A stretch of 64,000 nt of DNA. Origin: Gnetum montanum. Taxonomy: Eukaryota > Streptophyta > Gnetopsida > Gnetales > Gnetaceae. The position numbers and the translations under genes are program-made. Below are positions 50,101 to 60,358 of the stretch, piece by piece. Position 1 is the first letter of the stretch. Each line of letters opens with the position of its first letter. The stretch lies in assembly GCA_015680685.1 (NCBI GenBank), contig MNCI01006964.1, forward strand, positions 417,526-481,525, given 5' to 3'. The notes below the pieces were generated by a model, which had not been told where the DNA came from, did not search any database, and saw only the letters and a program-made list of their open reading frames with translations.

Positions 50101-51244
50101 CGATGGGATCCCACTGAGCCCATTGATTTGGACACAGTGGAGCCACCATCCAATGAAGCAGCTGTGCCACGCCACATTTATGAGGAAATGCATAAATGTG
50201 CGTTATGCTCGACACGCTCCTTATGGGAGAGTAAGGGCGTTAATGAGAATCTATGGAAAAGGTTGCAGAGGTCAGAGCAGAAGGTTGAATCTCTGACCAA
50301 AGAGGTCGGAGACTTAAAATCGCGGTGTGACTTCCTATAGGCGCGAGCGTCAGGGGATGAAGACTAGCATACTGCTGTTGTCGAATACTCCCGGTATTGG
50401 ACAGCCATCAAACATAGCATACAGACCAGTCGTGCGCTAGTCGAGCAGCGAATGTAGATAGAACTCCTAGCCCAGAAAAGCCGGGACTAGAGGGATTATT
50501 GTACAAGTGTGCAAGAATGGGGGCAGAAAGAGAAGGACCACAAGCACTTGTACAAGTGGGAAAGCATTGCTTATTGGAGACTCTACCGAGATCTTGCCGT
50601 CAGGGCCTGGTCCTTAGAAGTCTTTCAGGACATCATCGGCGCTTCCGATGCCTTCAAGAAGTTCGAGGAGTAGGTGACTATCAGTGCATCCCTCAAAAGG
50701 GCGATGACTTTCCCTGGGGGTTAGGTTTCAATCCCTACGTTCTTCCTGGACCCACCCCGCTGGAGCAGCGTGGAGAAAGGGAAAGTGAAGGCTGGGGCTA
50801 CCTTGGGAGAGGACGTATGGCCAGATCTAACGGAGGAAGAGATTATGAAGCGCTTGTGGGCTGGTCTAGACAAGCTCCCCTTTGCTTCGGAAGCAGGACA
50901 GTCACAAGTAAGTTTACGCGTGACTTAGTTTGCGTTTCTGATTGTGATGTTAAGCATTATGTAACTAATGTGCTTACTGTGTTCAGATACCAGCCGAGGA
51001 TAGGGAAGACGAACAAGCTGAGGAGTTAGCAGAGGGAGCGGCAGAAGCAGAGGAAGAAGCGGCAGAACGTAACAATGAGGAGCATCCCTCCGTGGAGCTG
51101 GTGCCGGAACGGGGACCTCACCAAAAGGACATTCTTCATGAAAGAATCATTCCTAGAAACGACGGCCCATTGGAGGACGATCCATTAGCATTGGATCCGG
51201 ACTTAAGAGATATCGGTGATAGTGGCAGTAGGGGAAATGCGTAA
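47139..51244 (+). pseudogene. Antisense eight-exon gene inside the young retrotransposon
   Basis: Manual + strand gene model. Exons: 47139-47257, 47529-47978, 48094-48368, 48465-49505, 49592-49807 (or from 49586), 49885-50013, 50090-50907, 50987-51244. All seven introns are GT-AG, 76-271 bp, and phases agree across every junction (3306 nt, about 1,101 codons, TAA at 51242). Residues 1-40 are basic (MAPKIKRKNAK). Exon 2 resembles a HAD/FCP1-type phosphatase fold: LIVLDIVGVL with D51, then FRQGAQEFLQFLL and IIVWSDL. The usual second Asp is V53. Exon 4 has FNIDAQLFADLFGVPSDG, reminiscent of retrotransposon-linked plant proteins. Exons 7-8 are coiled-coil and Glu-rich. In-frame stops: TGA 48602, 49319, 49373; TAG 49142, 50338, 50365, 50455, 50488, 50671, 50722. 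Function unknown. Confidence 0.8.
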
Positions 51245-51424
51245 TTATGATTTAGGCATAGTTTTATTAATGTTGAGTGCAATATCCTTTTACGAATGAC
51301 TGGAAAGACGTGTTATAAAACCTGGTGGATGCGTTAAATGTCAGTTACATATTTTTTTATTCATTTTTGCGTTTTGCCGATAGAGTGCGAGCGTAATTGT
51401 TGAAAAGTTCACCTAAGTGATAAG
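51245..51424 (+). other. 3' flank of antisense gene
   Basis: Sequence between the TAA and the tandem repeat. No clear AATAAA signal was found in this stretch. Confidence 0.4.
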
Positions 51425-51650
51425 GATAGAGCGTAATTCCTAGTTTAAGGCCGTTGTGGGCCATTGCGTAATATGCGTGAATGGTAGCGGTGTATAATTT
51501 TGTGTCACTAGTTTAAAGCCGTTGCGGGCCATCACACGATTTTGTGTAATCTAGTGACTAGTTTAAGGCCGTTGCAGGCCTGTGCGTAAGCAAGCGCGAA
51601 GTGTGATAGTATACAATTCTATGTAACTAGTTTAAGGCCATTGCGTAATA
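51425..51650. repeat. Four-unit tandem repeat CTAGTTTAAGGCCGTTGCGG, related to the 3' UTR array
   Basis: Copies at about 51440, 51510, 51555 and 51628 of CTAGTTTAAGGCCGTTGCGG with GCGTAA-rich spacers. The core resembles the diverged units of the 42690-43215 array (CAGTTTAAAGTCCGGGCAG). One repeat family therefore sits at two places in the element. Confidence 0.65.
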
Positions 51651-51838
51651 CGATAAGCGTAAATGATACTGGTACGGAATTTTGCATAATTGTGCTAACG
51701 TGATCAAGAAACGTGAATACCATGCGTATGAAAGAGACAACAGTGTAAAGATAAATGACAAGTGTAAGAACTGCAAGTGAAAGTAACATGAAAATGCATG
51801 AAGAAAAACTGCTTAGTAATGTACGCAAAGACCATCGT

Positions 51839-54800
51839 TCAATCATCGATACGCAATTGTCTTTTGATGGCCTTTACGTTGAGCGCTGCGTAAGGGTGAG
51901 GAGACTTATGGTTTGACTCCTCTACGCTGTCATCTGGAAATGGTAGGTCAACCCAAACTAAACCGTCATCTTCGCTGTTGATTTGTTGAGGGGTTTGGAG
52001 ATGGGTCTGATCGTCAGTCGTCTCTACCTTCGAACCCTGTTCCTCTTCAATGTTATTGACGGTCCTGGGGGTGAGTTCATCACCGCGTATCACAACCTCC
52101 CCTCCAGCATAGGGAAGGTGTATCTTCTAGTGTATCAGTGATGAAACTTCCCTCAGTTGAGCTAACCACGGCCTCCCCAAGATCAGGTTAAACCTTGGCA
52201 TCTCCTCGATGACTAGGAAGGTGGCCTCCTTTGGGAACTGGTCAACCGCCACAAACTCGATGCGCACCGTCCCCTTGACTTGAATGCGTGCCCCGTTGAA
52301 CGATTTTACGTAGGCCGTCGTCATGGGAGTGATCTGGTCGACCAGTCCCAACCTATCCACAATGGAATAGGGAATGACGTTGGTAGCTGCGCCATCGTCC
52401 ACGTGCACTCTCCGGATTCGGTATTGACCGACCCGGATAGTGATGAACATAGGTTCAGTTGTCACCTGACCTTTCTCAGGATCGTCTTTGATAGATCCGT
52501 CGTGGAAGGTCAGCGAGGAAGGCGTAGGTTGCTCAGCTTCGGGAGGAAACATGACAGCATGTATCACTTCCTCCTCCGCTAGCAAGCTTTCATCCACTGA
52601 TATGGATGTCAGCATGTGAACCATAGCCTCACGGTGTTCGCGAGATGTCATAAGCAAGTCGTACAGGCTCAGCGTTGTGTTCTTTTGTTTGAGAGCCTGT
52701 CTAACTTGCGTAAATGCGTCGAGGAGATCCTTCTCTCAGCTAGGTTGCTTGCATCCCTTGTCCTCTTCCATTCGTCCCAAGAGACGGATCTCTCGAGGTG
52801 GGACAGCGTTGGTTGGAGAGCTACTCTTTTCCTTGCCAAGAGGAGGCGACTGCAGTTCTGTGCCTTTATCTTACTTCTGAGGCATAGACAAGGGTGTAGA
52901 GGCCAGGGGCCTAGGCTTAGGGAAGCTGAGTGTAAAGTGGTCTTTTGTTACGCTAACTGGGGTGTCCTCTCCCTTTCGCATGGGAGGCGATGATTGGTTA
53001 TTCTGGCTAGAGGTCTACCCCTGCATGAAAGGAGGAGCCTGTGGTTTTGGCACCTTGATAATGAAGGGCACTCTTGGCATGGGTGCAGACGAAGCCGTAG
53101 CTTGGGCGTTGTTGCATGACTGAGGGTTTATGTGAGAAGGTGCCCGTATAATGAAGGGCGGCGTCGAGACGCCACTGGCTTCCGATGAAATGATTGGCCC
53201 CCTGGGTGGGCTGGCGGGTATGTGCAAGAAAAAAGGCTATTTTAGCGGTCCCTTACGCTAACCGTCCGTACTCATCACAGTGATTGTATAAGGATCGTTG
53301 TTTGCATTCAACGGGTTCTTATATACATGCAGTGTTTGGTTTTCCAGACCCGTCGGATTACTGCTGTCTAATTTTAGATGACCTTCATCGATCATGTGTT
53401 GAATGTCGTCCTTTAACACCCAACAGTAATCCGTGTCGTGACCACACATCTGGTGGTAGTCACAGAAACGGTCGAGCCTGAAAGATCTCGGAACTGCTGG
53501 TTCATTAGGTAAGGCTAAAGAAGGGTCCTTCAGCAATTCACAGTGACGTCTGTGACTCTTCAGAGCTTCCTCGGACACCTTCTTAGGTTGAATGTGCCCT
53601 GTCGCTAATAGTTTTTTCAGCAATTCGGAATGCTTCACAGGTAAAGCCACATATTTTGAACGATCTTTATGCTCAAAATTTGGCTTTGGCTGGGGGGCCT
53701 TTTCAGGGGTCGTTGTGGCTTGGCTGGTGCCGACACCAGCCGTGGCCTCGGACGCTATTGCAGACGCCTTCTTGTTCTTGTTCTTTGCGCTTTCAGTCAG
53801 CGTGGCTACTGTCGTTGTTGCCTCCTTACCCTTCTCTTTGGCCTTGTTGTGTGCGTTCCTGTAGGTGACATACACCAGGTCTTTGCTGGCCTCCACAGCC
53901 TCTTGGATGCTTCTAACTTGCGCGAAGGCCTGGTGTAGAGAGTTGGGGGAAAGTTAATACAACTTTGACTTAATAAAGTCGTTGACCGCTCCTTTGAATA
54001 TCGCCAGCACATGTGAGTCTGCTATTGGCTCATGGATCTCATTCAAAGTGGCGTTCCATCGCTGTATAAACTTTTGGATGGGCTAGAGCGAGTCTTGTTT
54101 CACCCCCATGAGCTAATCTAGCGTGACTTTCAGCTTTAGGTTGTACTTGAAGTGGGTCACAAATTGGGTCAGCAGCTCTTCCAAGGTTGAGATGGAAGAG
54201 CATGGGAGGGCTCGGTACCAGTCCAAAGCTTTCCCTGTTAATGACATTGCAAACACTTTGATAATCGTATGTGGCCACTGTTGAAGCAACAAGGATTCAG
54301 ATCGAAAGGTGACTAAGTAAGCGTTGGGATCCCCCTCCCCATTGTATTTGGTGAAATGAGGTAGAGACATCCCTGGCGGCAGTGACAGCATTGGCACCGC
54401 TAGACTAATCGGATCATCCTGATAAAAGTCCATGATCTGAATAGCATCAAATCCAGTGGCTTTGAGGCGTCGAACCTCCTCGGTAAGAGTCTGTATTAGC
54501 TGGAAAGCTTGGCCCAAGCCTGTTGATGGAGGTGCCTGTGCAGAAGGTATAGGAGGTTGGACTGGGAGGGCGGCGCGAGGGAACAAAAATGATGGAATGG
54601 GTTGACTGGCTGCTTGTGGGGTAGGGATCCTAGCAGGCAAGGGAGCCTGCGAAGACCACCACCCACTGGCTTGCGCCGAGGGATTAGCTGTTGCCTACTG
54701 CACAAGATAGGGATAGGTATACTGCGGGATCCCCTGTGGAACTTACGTTACAGGTGCAACCGGGGGCTGCACGCCGTATACCATAGATTGAGAATGTCGC

Positions 54801-55648
54801 GCCGCTGGGTTGGCCCACTGACCTGCGGCAGGCTGTTGGATGTATGTTTGTGGTTGAGCGACTGCAGCGATTTGTTGAGTTTGCGAATGAGGAAGCGACA
54901 AGGTTTGGGCCGGGCGCGTTACAGATACGTTATGGGGTTGTATCTGAGGAATGAAATGGGGCGCGATGGTCGCAGGGATCACCACTGGGATGCTAAGTAC
55001 CCGTGGTGATGGAACCACCCCCATGTTATTGTGTGGTATTTGTGCTTGCAACCTAGACAGCTGCGCATTGGCCTGCAGCATGGCAGGGAAGTACATCTGC
55101 ACGGTCATGGCTGGGTCAAGAGGTGCGGCTTCTCCATTGAAAGGAAACGAGGGATTTATATACGTTTGGAGGCTCAGAGTATGGAACAAAGGTTCCAGAG
55201 TATAGAACGAATGCTCCGACTAGGCCGCAAATTCGTCCTCTTCCTCCTCCCCATGCTGGGGCTCCCCCACAGCTTATGAAGCCTAGCCTTTGGCCATGAC
55301 CAACTGTGTGATAAGTTCATGTTGGTGTTCGGTCAAGGGAATTATGTCGTAAGCTGTTGGCTTAAAATCATAGCCCCCTCGGTGGAGCACCTCAAAGTTT
55401 CTTTTCGCTTCGAGTTCGGCTCGGCTGAGAGCCAGCTTCACCTGGATCTTAATGCATATGAAGTTGTATTCTTTAGGGGTTATAACCGTGAAGATAGGTT
55501 CTTTTCCCTGGAGCCTCAACGAACGGCGCAATGGTCCCTAAGATCCCGTTGCACCAGGAGCTGGTCCTGTGACCGCCATAGGATTCATAGGTGCAGCACC
55601 TAGATCAGTAGGGATCATGGTAGTTGTGGTTGTGTACAAGGAATCCAT
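51839..55648 (-). pseudogene. Young element gag-protease
   Basis: One frame of about 1,270 codons from ATG at 55648 to TGA at 51839, interrupted by stops but with no frameshift: the open stretches beginning at 55531, 55189, 54640, 53896, 53227, 52657 and 52093 are all in phase. The gag core near 54400-54100 has LPPGMSLPHFTKYNGEGDP and ALDWYRALP. A Lys/Ala/Thr-rich linker lies near 53800. A CX2HX4HX4C knuckle (CDYHQMCGHDTDYC) lies near 53450. Protease (52657-52127) has VHVDDGAATNVIP and FNLILGRPWL; the active-site triad reads DDG. The tail contains VIRGDELTP. Most stops checked are TAG or TAA where CAG or CAA fits. Confidence 0.9.
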
Positions 55649-55868
55649 TGATCAATGAAGTTAGCAGTAACTGGTAATCAGATCTAAAAGAAGGCTGGCA
55701 ACAAAAGCACAAAAAAGGCTTTCTACCCTGTAGGATTTCAAAGAAATCGTCCTTGCGACTGATCTATACCACGCGATTGACCGTAGACTTCCCTAAAGGT
55801 ATTACATCTATGGTTTAGGGTATGGATCACTACTAGGGCTACCTGAAATATTCAGATTGGAGCCTGAA
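55649..55868 (-). other. Leader between primer site and gag
   Basis: About 220 bp of untranslated leader. No regulatory structure recognised. Confidence 0.6.
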
Positions 55869-55887
55869 GGCCCTCCTTCTAGCGCCA
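55869..55887 (-). other. Primer-binding site of young element
   Basis: Read on the - strand: TGGCGCTAGAAGGAGGGCC, six bases after the LTR end. It has the TGG start required to pair with a tRNA CCA end. I do not assign the tRNA. Confidence 0.7.
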
Positions 55888-55893
55888 GAAAAC

Positions 55894-57353
55894 TGTAACG
55901 ACGGAAAACATCGGCAGCGGGAAAATACCAAAAAAATCCCGTGTACACAGTTTTGGCCACGGATCCGCGCGAGGGCTATGCTGGAAAAACGAATCCGCGG
56001 CGCCCTGAATGGTCTTGTCAATCAGACAGGGACTTACTAATCAGTAAACCGATGAATATTTCGTGAAAACGATCTGATTCGAGGAATTGTAAAACAAGGG
56101 GAAAACGATGTAGATGGATTGCAACGGTGATGACGCTAAACATGATAAAACGAGGCTGGCATAAGAGAAGCATGTAGTTTCAAGATCTACGCTTTGACTT
56201 GAAAAAATATATATTTTGTATGAGAAATTACACTGGGGAATCCCCGATTACTGGATGCGAAGCAAGCACAAAAAAACAAGCAAAACGGTCCAAACAGAAG
56301 TCCGATCTACCTCGTGGGCTAAAGCCGAGATGCAAGGAAGGCCAAGCTCTGACGTCTACCGATCAACTGTTTCTGACCAATAGAGTCTTCCCAGCTGAGA
56401 AATTACTCCTGTCACTAGTGCTCAATGCGAACTGTGCTCTGTTTTTGTTGTAAGGTGATGCTGTCAACAATTGTCAAGGCGCTGCTCTCTGTATCTTTGC
56501 TCCAAACGTGATAAGTGCTCTGGTGCTCAGAAAAATGCCTTTGCTTCTCTGATTTGCCAACCCTTGTATCTTTGTCAACTGAGGTATTTATAGGTTGCAA
56601 CGCTCCATGGAAAAGGCGCAACCCTAATGATGTGTGTCCCGCGTGTTTCGGGCACTGTTGACTTGACCAATTTCGCGTCAAACTTCCTGATTACGCACAA
56701 TACGCTCGTTTGCATATTGTGCGTGTGAAGAAGAGATGCGCATTGGGCATGTTTCAACTGTCTTGGGTTACATTACGCTCATTCACGCTGTGTTGCATGT
56801 ATGAGCGTAACGTAACATGGGAACAATGGAATTAAAGCTGTTTTAGGCTTGCTTACGCAGTCGTGCGTAGTGAAGTGTAAACAATGTCTAGTTCAGCGAC
56901 GCAATACGCTGCGATACGCTTCGTTGCGTGATGAGCGTATGATTGAGCAGTCACATTTTATTAGACTTTGCCTTTGACTGTTCTGGAGCTTATTACGCTG
57001 CCGTGTGTAACAGAGCGTAAACTTGTCTTTGAATCAAAAGACTTAGCAAAATACACAAGAAATCGCATACCATGCTGCTTAAGCTTCTCCTCATGCTGAA
57101 GCAGCTATCCTTCTGATGCTGGACTATGTTGAAACGCCATCACGCTAAGCGCCATTACGCTTCGTTGCGTGATATAGCGTAAACAGAAAAAGCATAGAAA
57201 GATTAGGAATCTGCACAAGAAGTTTCGGACTTGATGCTATGCGACTCTTGGTGTTGCTCTGTCTTATTCCCCCCTCTGGAATGCTGAGATGCGCCCTTGC
57301 CTGAATTGCAAATCTTTTCCTGAGGCCAACTCGCGATTTTTTACGGTGTTTCA
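55894..57353 (-). repeat. 5' LTR of young element
   Basis: 1460 bp, same length as 40258-41717, so there are no net indels. It starts TGTAACGACGG and ends GGTGTTTCA on +. TATA box on - at 56585-56592. The U3 inverted-repeat series at about 56690-57185 is here somewhat better conserved (for example TTACGCT...AGCGTAA near 57155-57180). Confidence 0.95.
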
Positions 57354-58260
57354 ATGTGTATTATGTTGCCAATTGTTTCCTATTTTAGACCTAGGAGATG
57401 AGGCTCTTTCATACGAAGAAGGAGACATACTTTTTTATTCAGTGTGCAATATATTCTTGTTTATTATTTTCTCAATCAATCCTAAGGATTCGTTCCAACG
57501 ATGTGAATGATTTCCTAGGTTTTAATTAGCGCACAAACAACTAAGTCCCCCACAATGGTGTCAATGATGAGCAGCAAGGTACCCCTACAATCAACCATAT
57601 GAATACAAGCATTTCATGCATGATCCAATCAAATTCCAAGGACTAAGTGCTTATTTGCCCTTGTGGACCAAGGATGGGTTGGTTGATCATTGGCTTCCCA
57701 AGCTTACCTGTATGTCACAATTGTATGGTTAAGTAAGCTTGAGGCATATGATTTTTATCGTTTTTATGTTTTTATGTCCTATGCGAGTAGGGAAGGAGAG
57801 AGGTAACTAAGTGACTAATTTAACTTAACTACTCATTAACTAAGTTCTAACTAATCCTAACACCAGCATCCATTCTCACTTGTTGTACACATCTTAAACC
57901 AGTGCAACACTACTGGGATTACCAAACGTTAATCGTTACTGGGTTACCAAGTGTTACACGCATGCTCGAAGTGGTCGTGCTTGTGTAATTTAATGATCTT
58001 CTTAATTGATCAAAATGAATTGCTATGCTAATAACACAAATGTAAAGTGCATAAAATAAAATAAAATAAAATAAATGCATCAGAAAATAAAATAAAAGAA
58101 ATGCGTAAGAAAAAAAATCTCAAGTGCTACAAGGTTGAATCAAAGAGCTCATCTTTATTGCTGTACATAAGATGTGCTCAGGTACACAATGCTCGAATAA
58201 AGATCCATCAACACTTAGATCTCCTACTGCAGGCACTTGGAAAATACTCTAACTTTCATA
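57354..58260 (-). mobile_element. Element C (B-family copy), gag start, leader and truncated LTR
   Basis: Continues element C on the other side of the young insertion. On the - strand: LTR (58260 to about 57568, truncated in U3), decayed tRNA-Asp-type primer site (57548-57567, TTGACACCATTGTGG), leader, and gag ATG at 57428-57426 (MSPSSYERAS). It aligns with element B at 23630-24530. It retains the AAAAT tract (58053-58100) and TTTATT signal (58154-58159). Similarity ends abruptly near 58260, before the U3 array. Confidence 0.85.
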
Positions 58261-58389
58261 TATTTCATAATACATGGATAAATGTTCATTTAGATATTTA
58301 CATTTTTCATATGTTTGTGCTTCAATATTACATCATCATCATAGTCTTGTTCAAATAAAATATGGTTCGCTACATCAATTATCTTTCAT

Positions 58390-58850
58390 CATTAACTTGC
58401 ATGAAAAGATAGATCTTTATTTATTTGTAATTTTTTCAAATTATATTTAATCATTTTTTCCATGCTTTTTTTCATATTCCTTTTGGTACCTTTACTAGAA
58501 CAATTATGTAGTAACATTTTTTAATTATCTCATCATCTAATCCTCTTTGCACATGTCTAAATAATCTAAGATGTCATTCTTGTAGCTTATCTAAAATAAA
58601 AGCTACATCAAATCTTCTTCTAATTTTTTGTATTATGTAATTTGGCTCTTGTTGTAACATTAAACATCCCTCTAAGAATTTGCATTTCTATCATATTGAT
58701 TTTTTATTCATGCCTCTTTTGTACTATCCAATATTAAACACCATTTAAGATACTAAGATTCATTACTATCTTATAAAATTTTTCCTTTGGTTTTATTTGG
58801 ATTCTTTCATTGCATAAAATACCACTACCTTAGAAAAGGATCATCACTTG
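58390..58850 (-). pseudogene. RTE-clade LINE fragment (C-terminal RT region)
   Basis: The - strand translation, one main frame with stops, gives SGILCNERIQIKPKEKFYK, then a methionine-rich IEMQILRGMF and, lower down, FILDKLQE.HLRLFRHVQRG. This follows the known RTE tail order (SG.LCD..IP.KLKGKFY, AEMRMLRWM, KLRE.RLRWFGHVQRR). Boundaries are approximate. It abuts the truncated end of element C at 58260. Confidence 0.75.
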
Positions 58851-59458
58851 AAGCCATAATGCTCATCCTACCAAGTAGGATCTTGAGAAGATCAATAGAT
58901 GAGTGAAAGCCTAACCTCTTTAATTAGATGTGTCCAAACACAAACTTAGGTTTTTAACTTTAGAAAAATCAAATTATCATTACTCTAAATGATAGTTCTT
59001 ATAAAACATGACTAGCTTGTCTCCACCATATTGTCTTAATCCTATTTCTTTTATCTTTAACAATTTCACCATATGATTGGATCATTTAGTAAAGGTAGGA
59101 AAAATATTTGCATTAAAAAATTTTTTGTCCTTGAATTATGATGAGGAGCTCAACACTCATACCCAATTCAAATTCAATTTACCTTGAAAACTTAATAAAT
59201 TTAAGACCTTACTGAATCAAATCATGAATAAGAAAAGAACAACTCTTCATGTCAAATCAAAGTACAAATTCTTAGTAGTAAGAAATACCTAAGGACTAGA
59301 ATAAAAGACAAAACAATTACTCACTCACATAATCCAAGAGACACCAATGCTTATAATTAAGATTTACAATGGCCTCACTAATAATAAGATTCCTTTCTTA
59401 TACCTACACTCTTTCTCTCCATCTATGACATAACATGAGATCATGAGGTAGAAAAATT
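58851..59458. other. AT-rich spacer, nothing recognised
   Basis: No domain or repeat seen between the LINE fragment and element E. Confidence 0.4.
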
Positions 59459-60020
59459 AAGAATTTTACTAGTGTGAGTAATTTACAAGTTGCAATTTTA
59501 CTACAAGGTAGGAAGTGTGAGGGGTTATGAGATGTAATTAATCATGGTCTACTAAAAATTATTTTTTAAATTTTTTATGAATTTTAAATGGAAGAAAAAT
59601 AGTTATGGAAGGTCAATGGTTACTTCAACAACTCTAAAAAGATGTCTAGGATTAAGAAAGTCTAAGGAAAGAATAAGAGTATCCAAGAGAGACTTGTAAA
59701 GTAAGATTAAAAGAACTTGAAGGAGAGAGTAGCCAAAGGGAAGGTCAAGAGCCTTCTTTGAGTGTAATCTTGTCTTGTGCTTGTGTGTTAAAAGTATGAT
59801 CCATAATTGACAAATTAACAGGGGCTATGTATGGCCTCTATGATTCTTGGAAGAGTTGAGTTGAGTTTTACTCCTCATTACTAATGTATTTATTACCCTA
59901 AGATTGATTAATAGAGGGAGAATTTATATTTTATTGTGTTCTTGTTTTTAAAGTTGATTTGACTTAGAAGAGTGTGGAATGAGATTCTTTTAGGGTTTGT
60001 TAAGGTAGATCCATACTATA
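59459..60020 (+). repeat. 5' LTR of element E
   Basis: Aligned with 62239-62813. Shared blocks include GATTGATTAATAGAGGGAGA near 59905 and 62698. The end is fixed by the adjacent primer site; the start is approximate. Confidence 0.7.
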
Positions 60021-60021
60021 T

Positions 60022-60033
60022 TGGTATCAGAGC
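60022..60033 (+). other. Primer-binding site of element E (initiator tRNA-Met)
   Basis: TGGTATCAGAGC, the exact canonical plant initiator-Met primer site, immediately after the LTR. Confidence 0.9.
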
Positions 60034-60358
60034 ATTAGTTGAGAAGCATTCAAATCTAGAGTTGTGATCATCAAGATTTGAAAGAATTTTAAAGAGTTGG
60101 TATACTTTGCACTTACTTAGAGTTTGAATTTTTAAAAATAGATAAGATTTATTATATCTAGGAAGATCAAGTTTCATTTAAGATATTTTAGCATTCATTA
60201 GCTTTGAAGACTAGGATTTAAATTGATCTGCTTCAAATTTTTACTTTTTTATTTAAGTATAATATTTTTTTCTTAAATTGAAGAAATATTATTGTAAATA
60301 TTTATCCAATTGCTTATAGATAGCAAATTTATTACTTTAATATTTTTTCTTTAGAAAT

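Larger units (their letters stand above)
46725..51838 (-). other. Candidate element intron between protease and RT
   Basis: About 5.1 kb separates the end of the protease frame (51839) from RT (46712), and the two are in different frames. Read on the - strand, an acceptor-like TTTTTGTAG (AG at 46726-46725) lies directly upstream of the RT frame. I could not fix a donor near 51.85 kb with matching phase. Ogre elements are known to have an intron separating the gag-protease and RT ORFs, so the layout fits. The interval contains the antisense gene 47139-51244. Alternatives are an insertion or capture that simply split pol. Confidence 0.5.
40258..57353 (-). mobile_element. Young Tat/Ogre-like Ty3/gypsy retrotransposon with antisense gene
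   Basis: 17.1 kb: two LTRs of exactly 1460 bp each, target duplication ATGTG (40253-40257 and 57354-57358), TG...CA ends on each LTR, primer site (55869-55887) and polypurine tract (41718-41731). The coding strand is -. Gag-protease occupies one frame, and RT, RNase H, second (archaeal-type) RNase H and integrase another. The second RNase H marks the Tat lineage. Long interior, 3' tandem repeats and a large interval between protease and RT match Ogre-type Tat elements. A separate multi-exon gene lies antisense in that interval. The element is less AT-rich and far less decayed than its neighbours, but stops and an integrase mutation make this copy non-functional. It inserted into B-family copy C. 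Confidence 0.95.
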
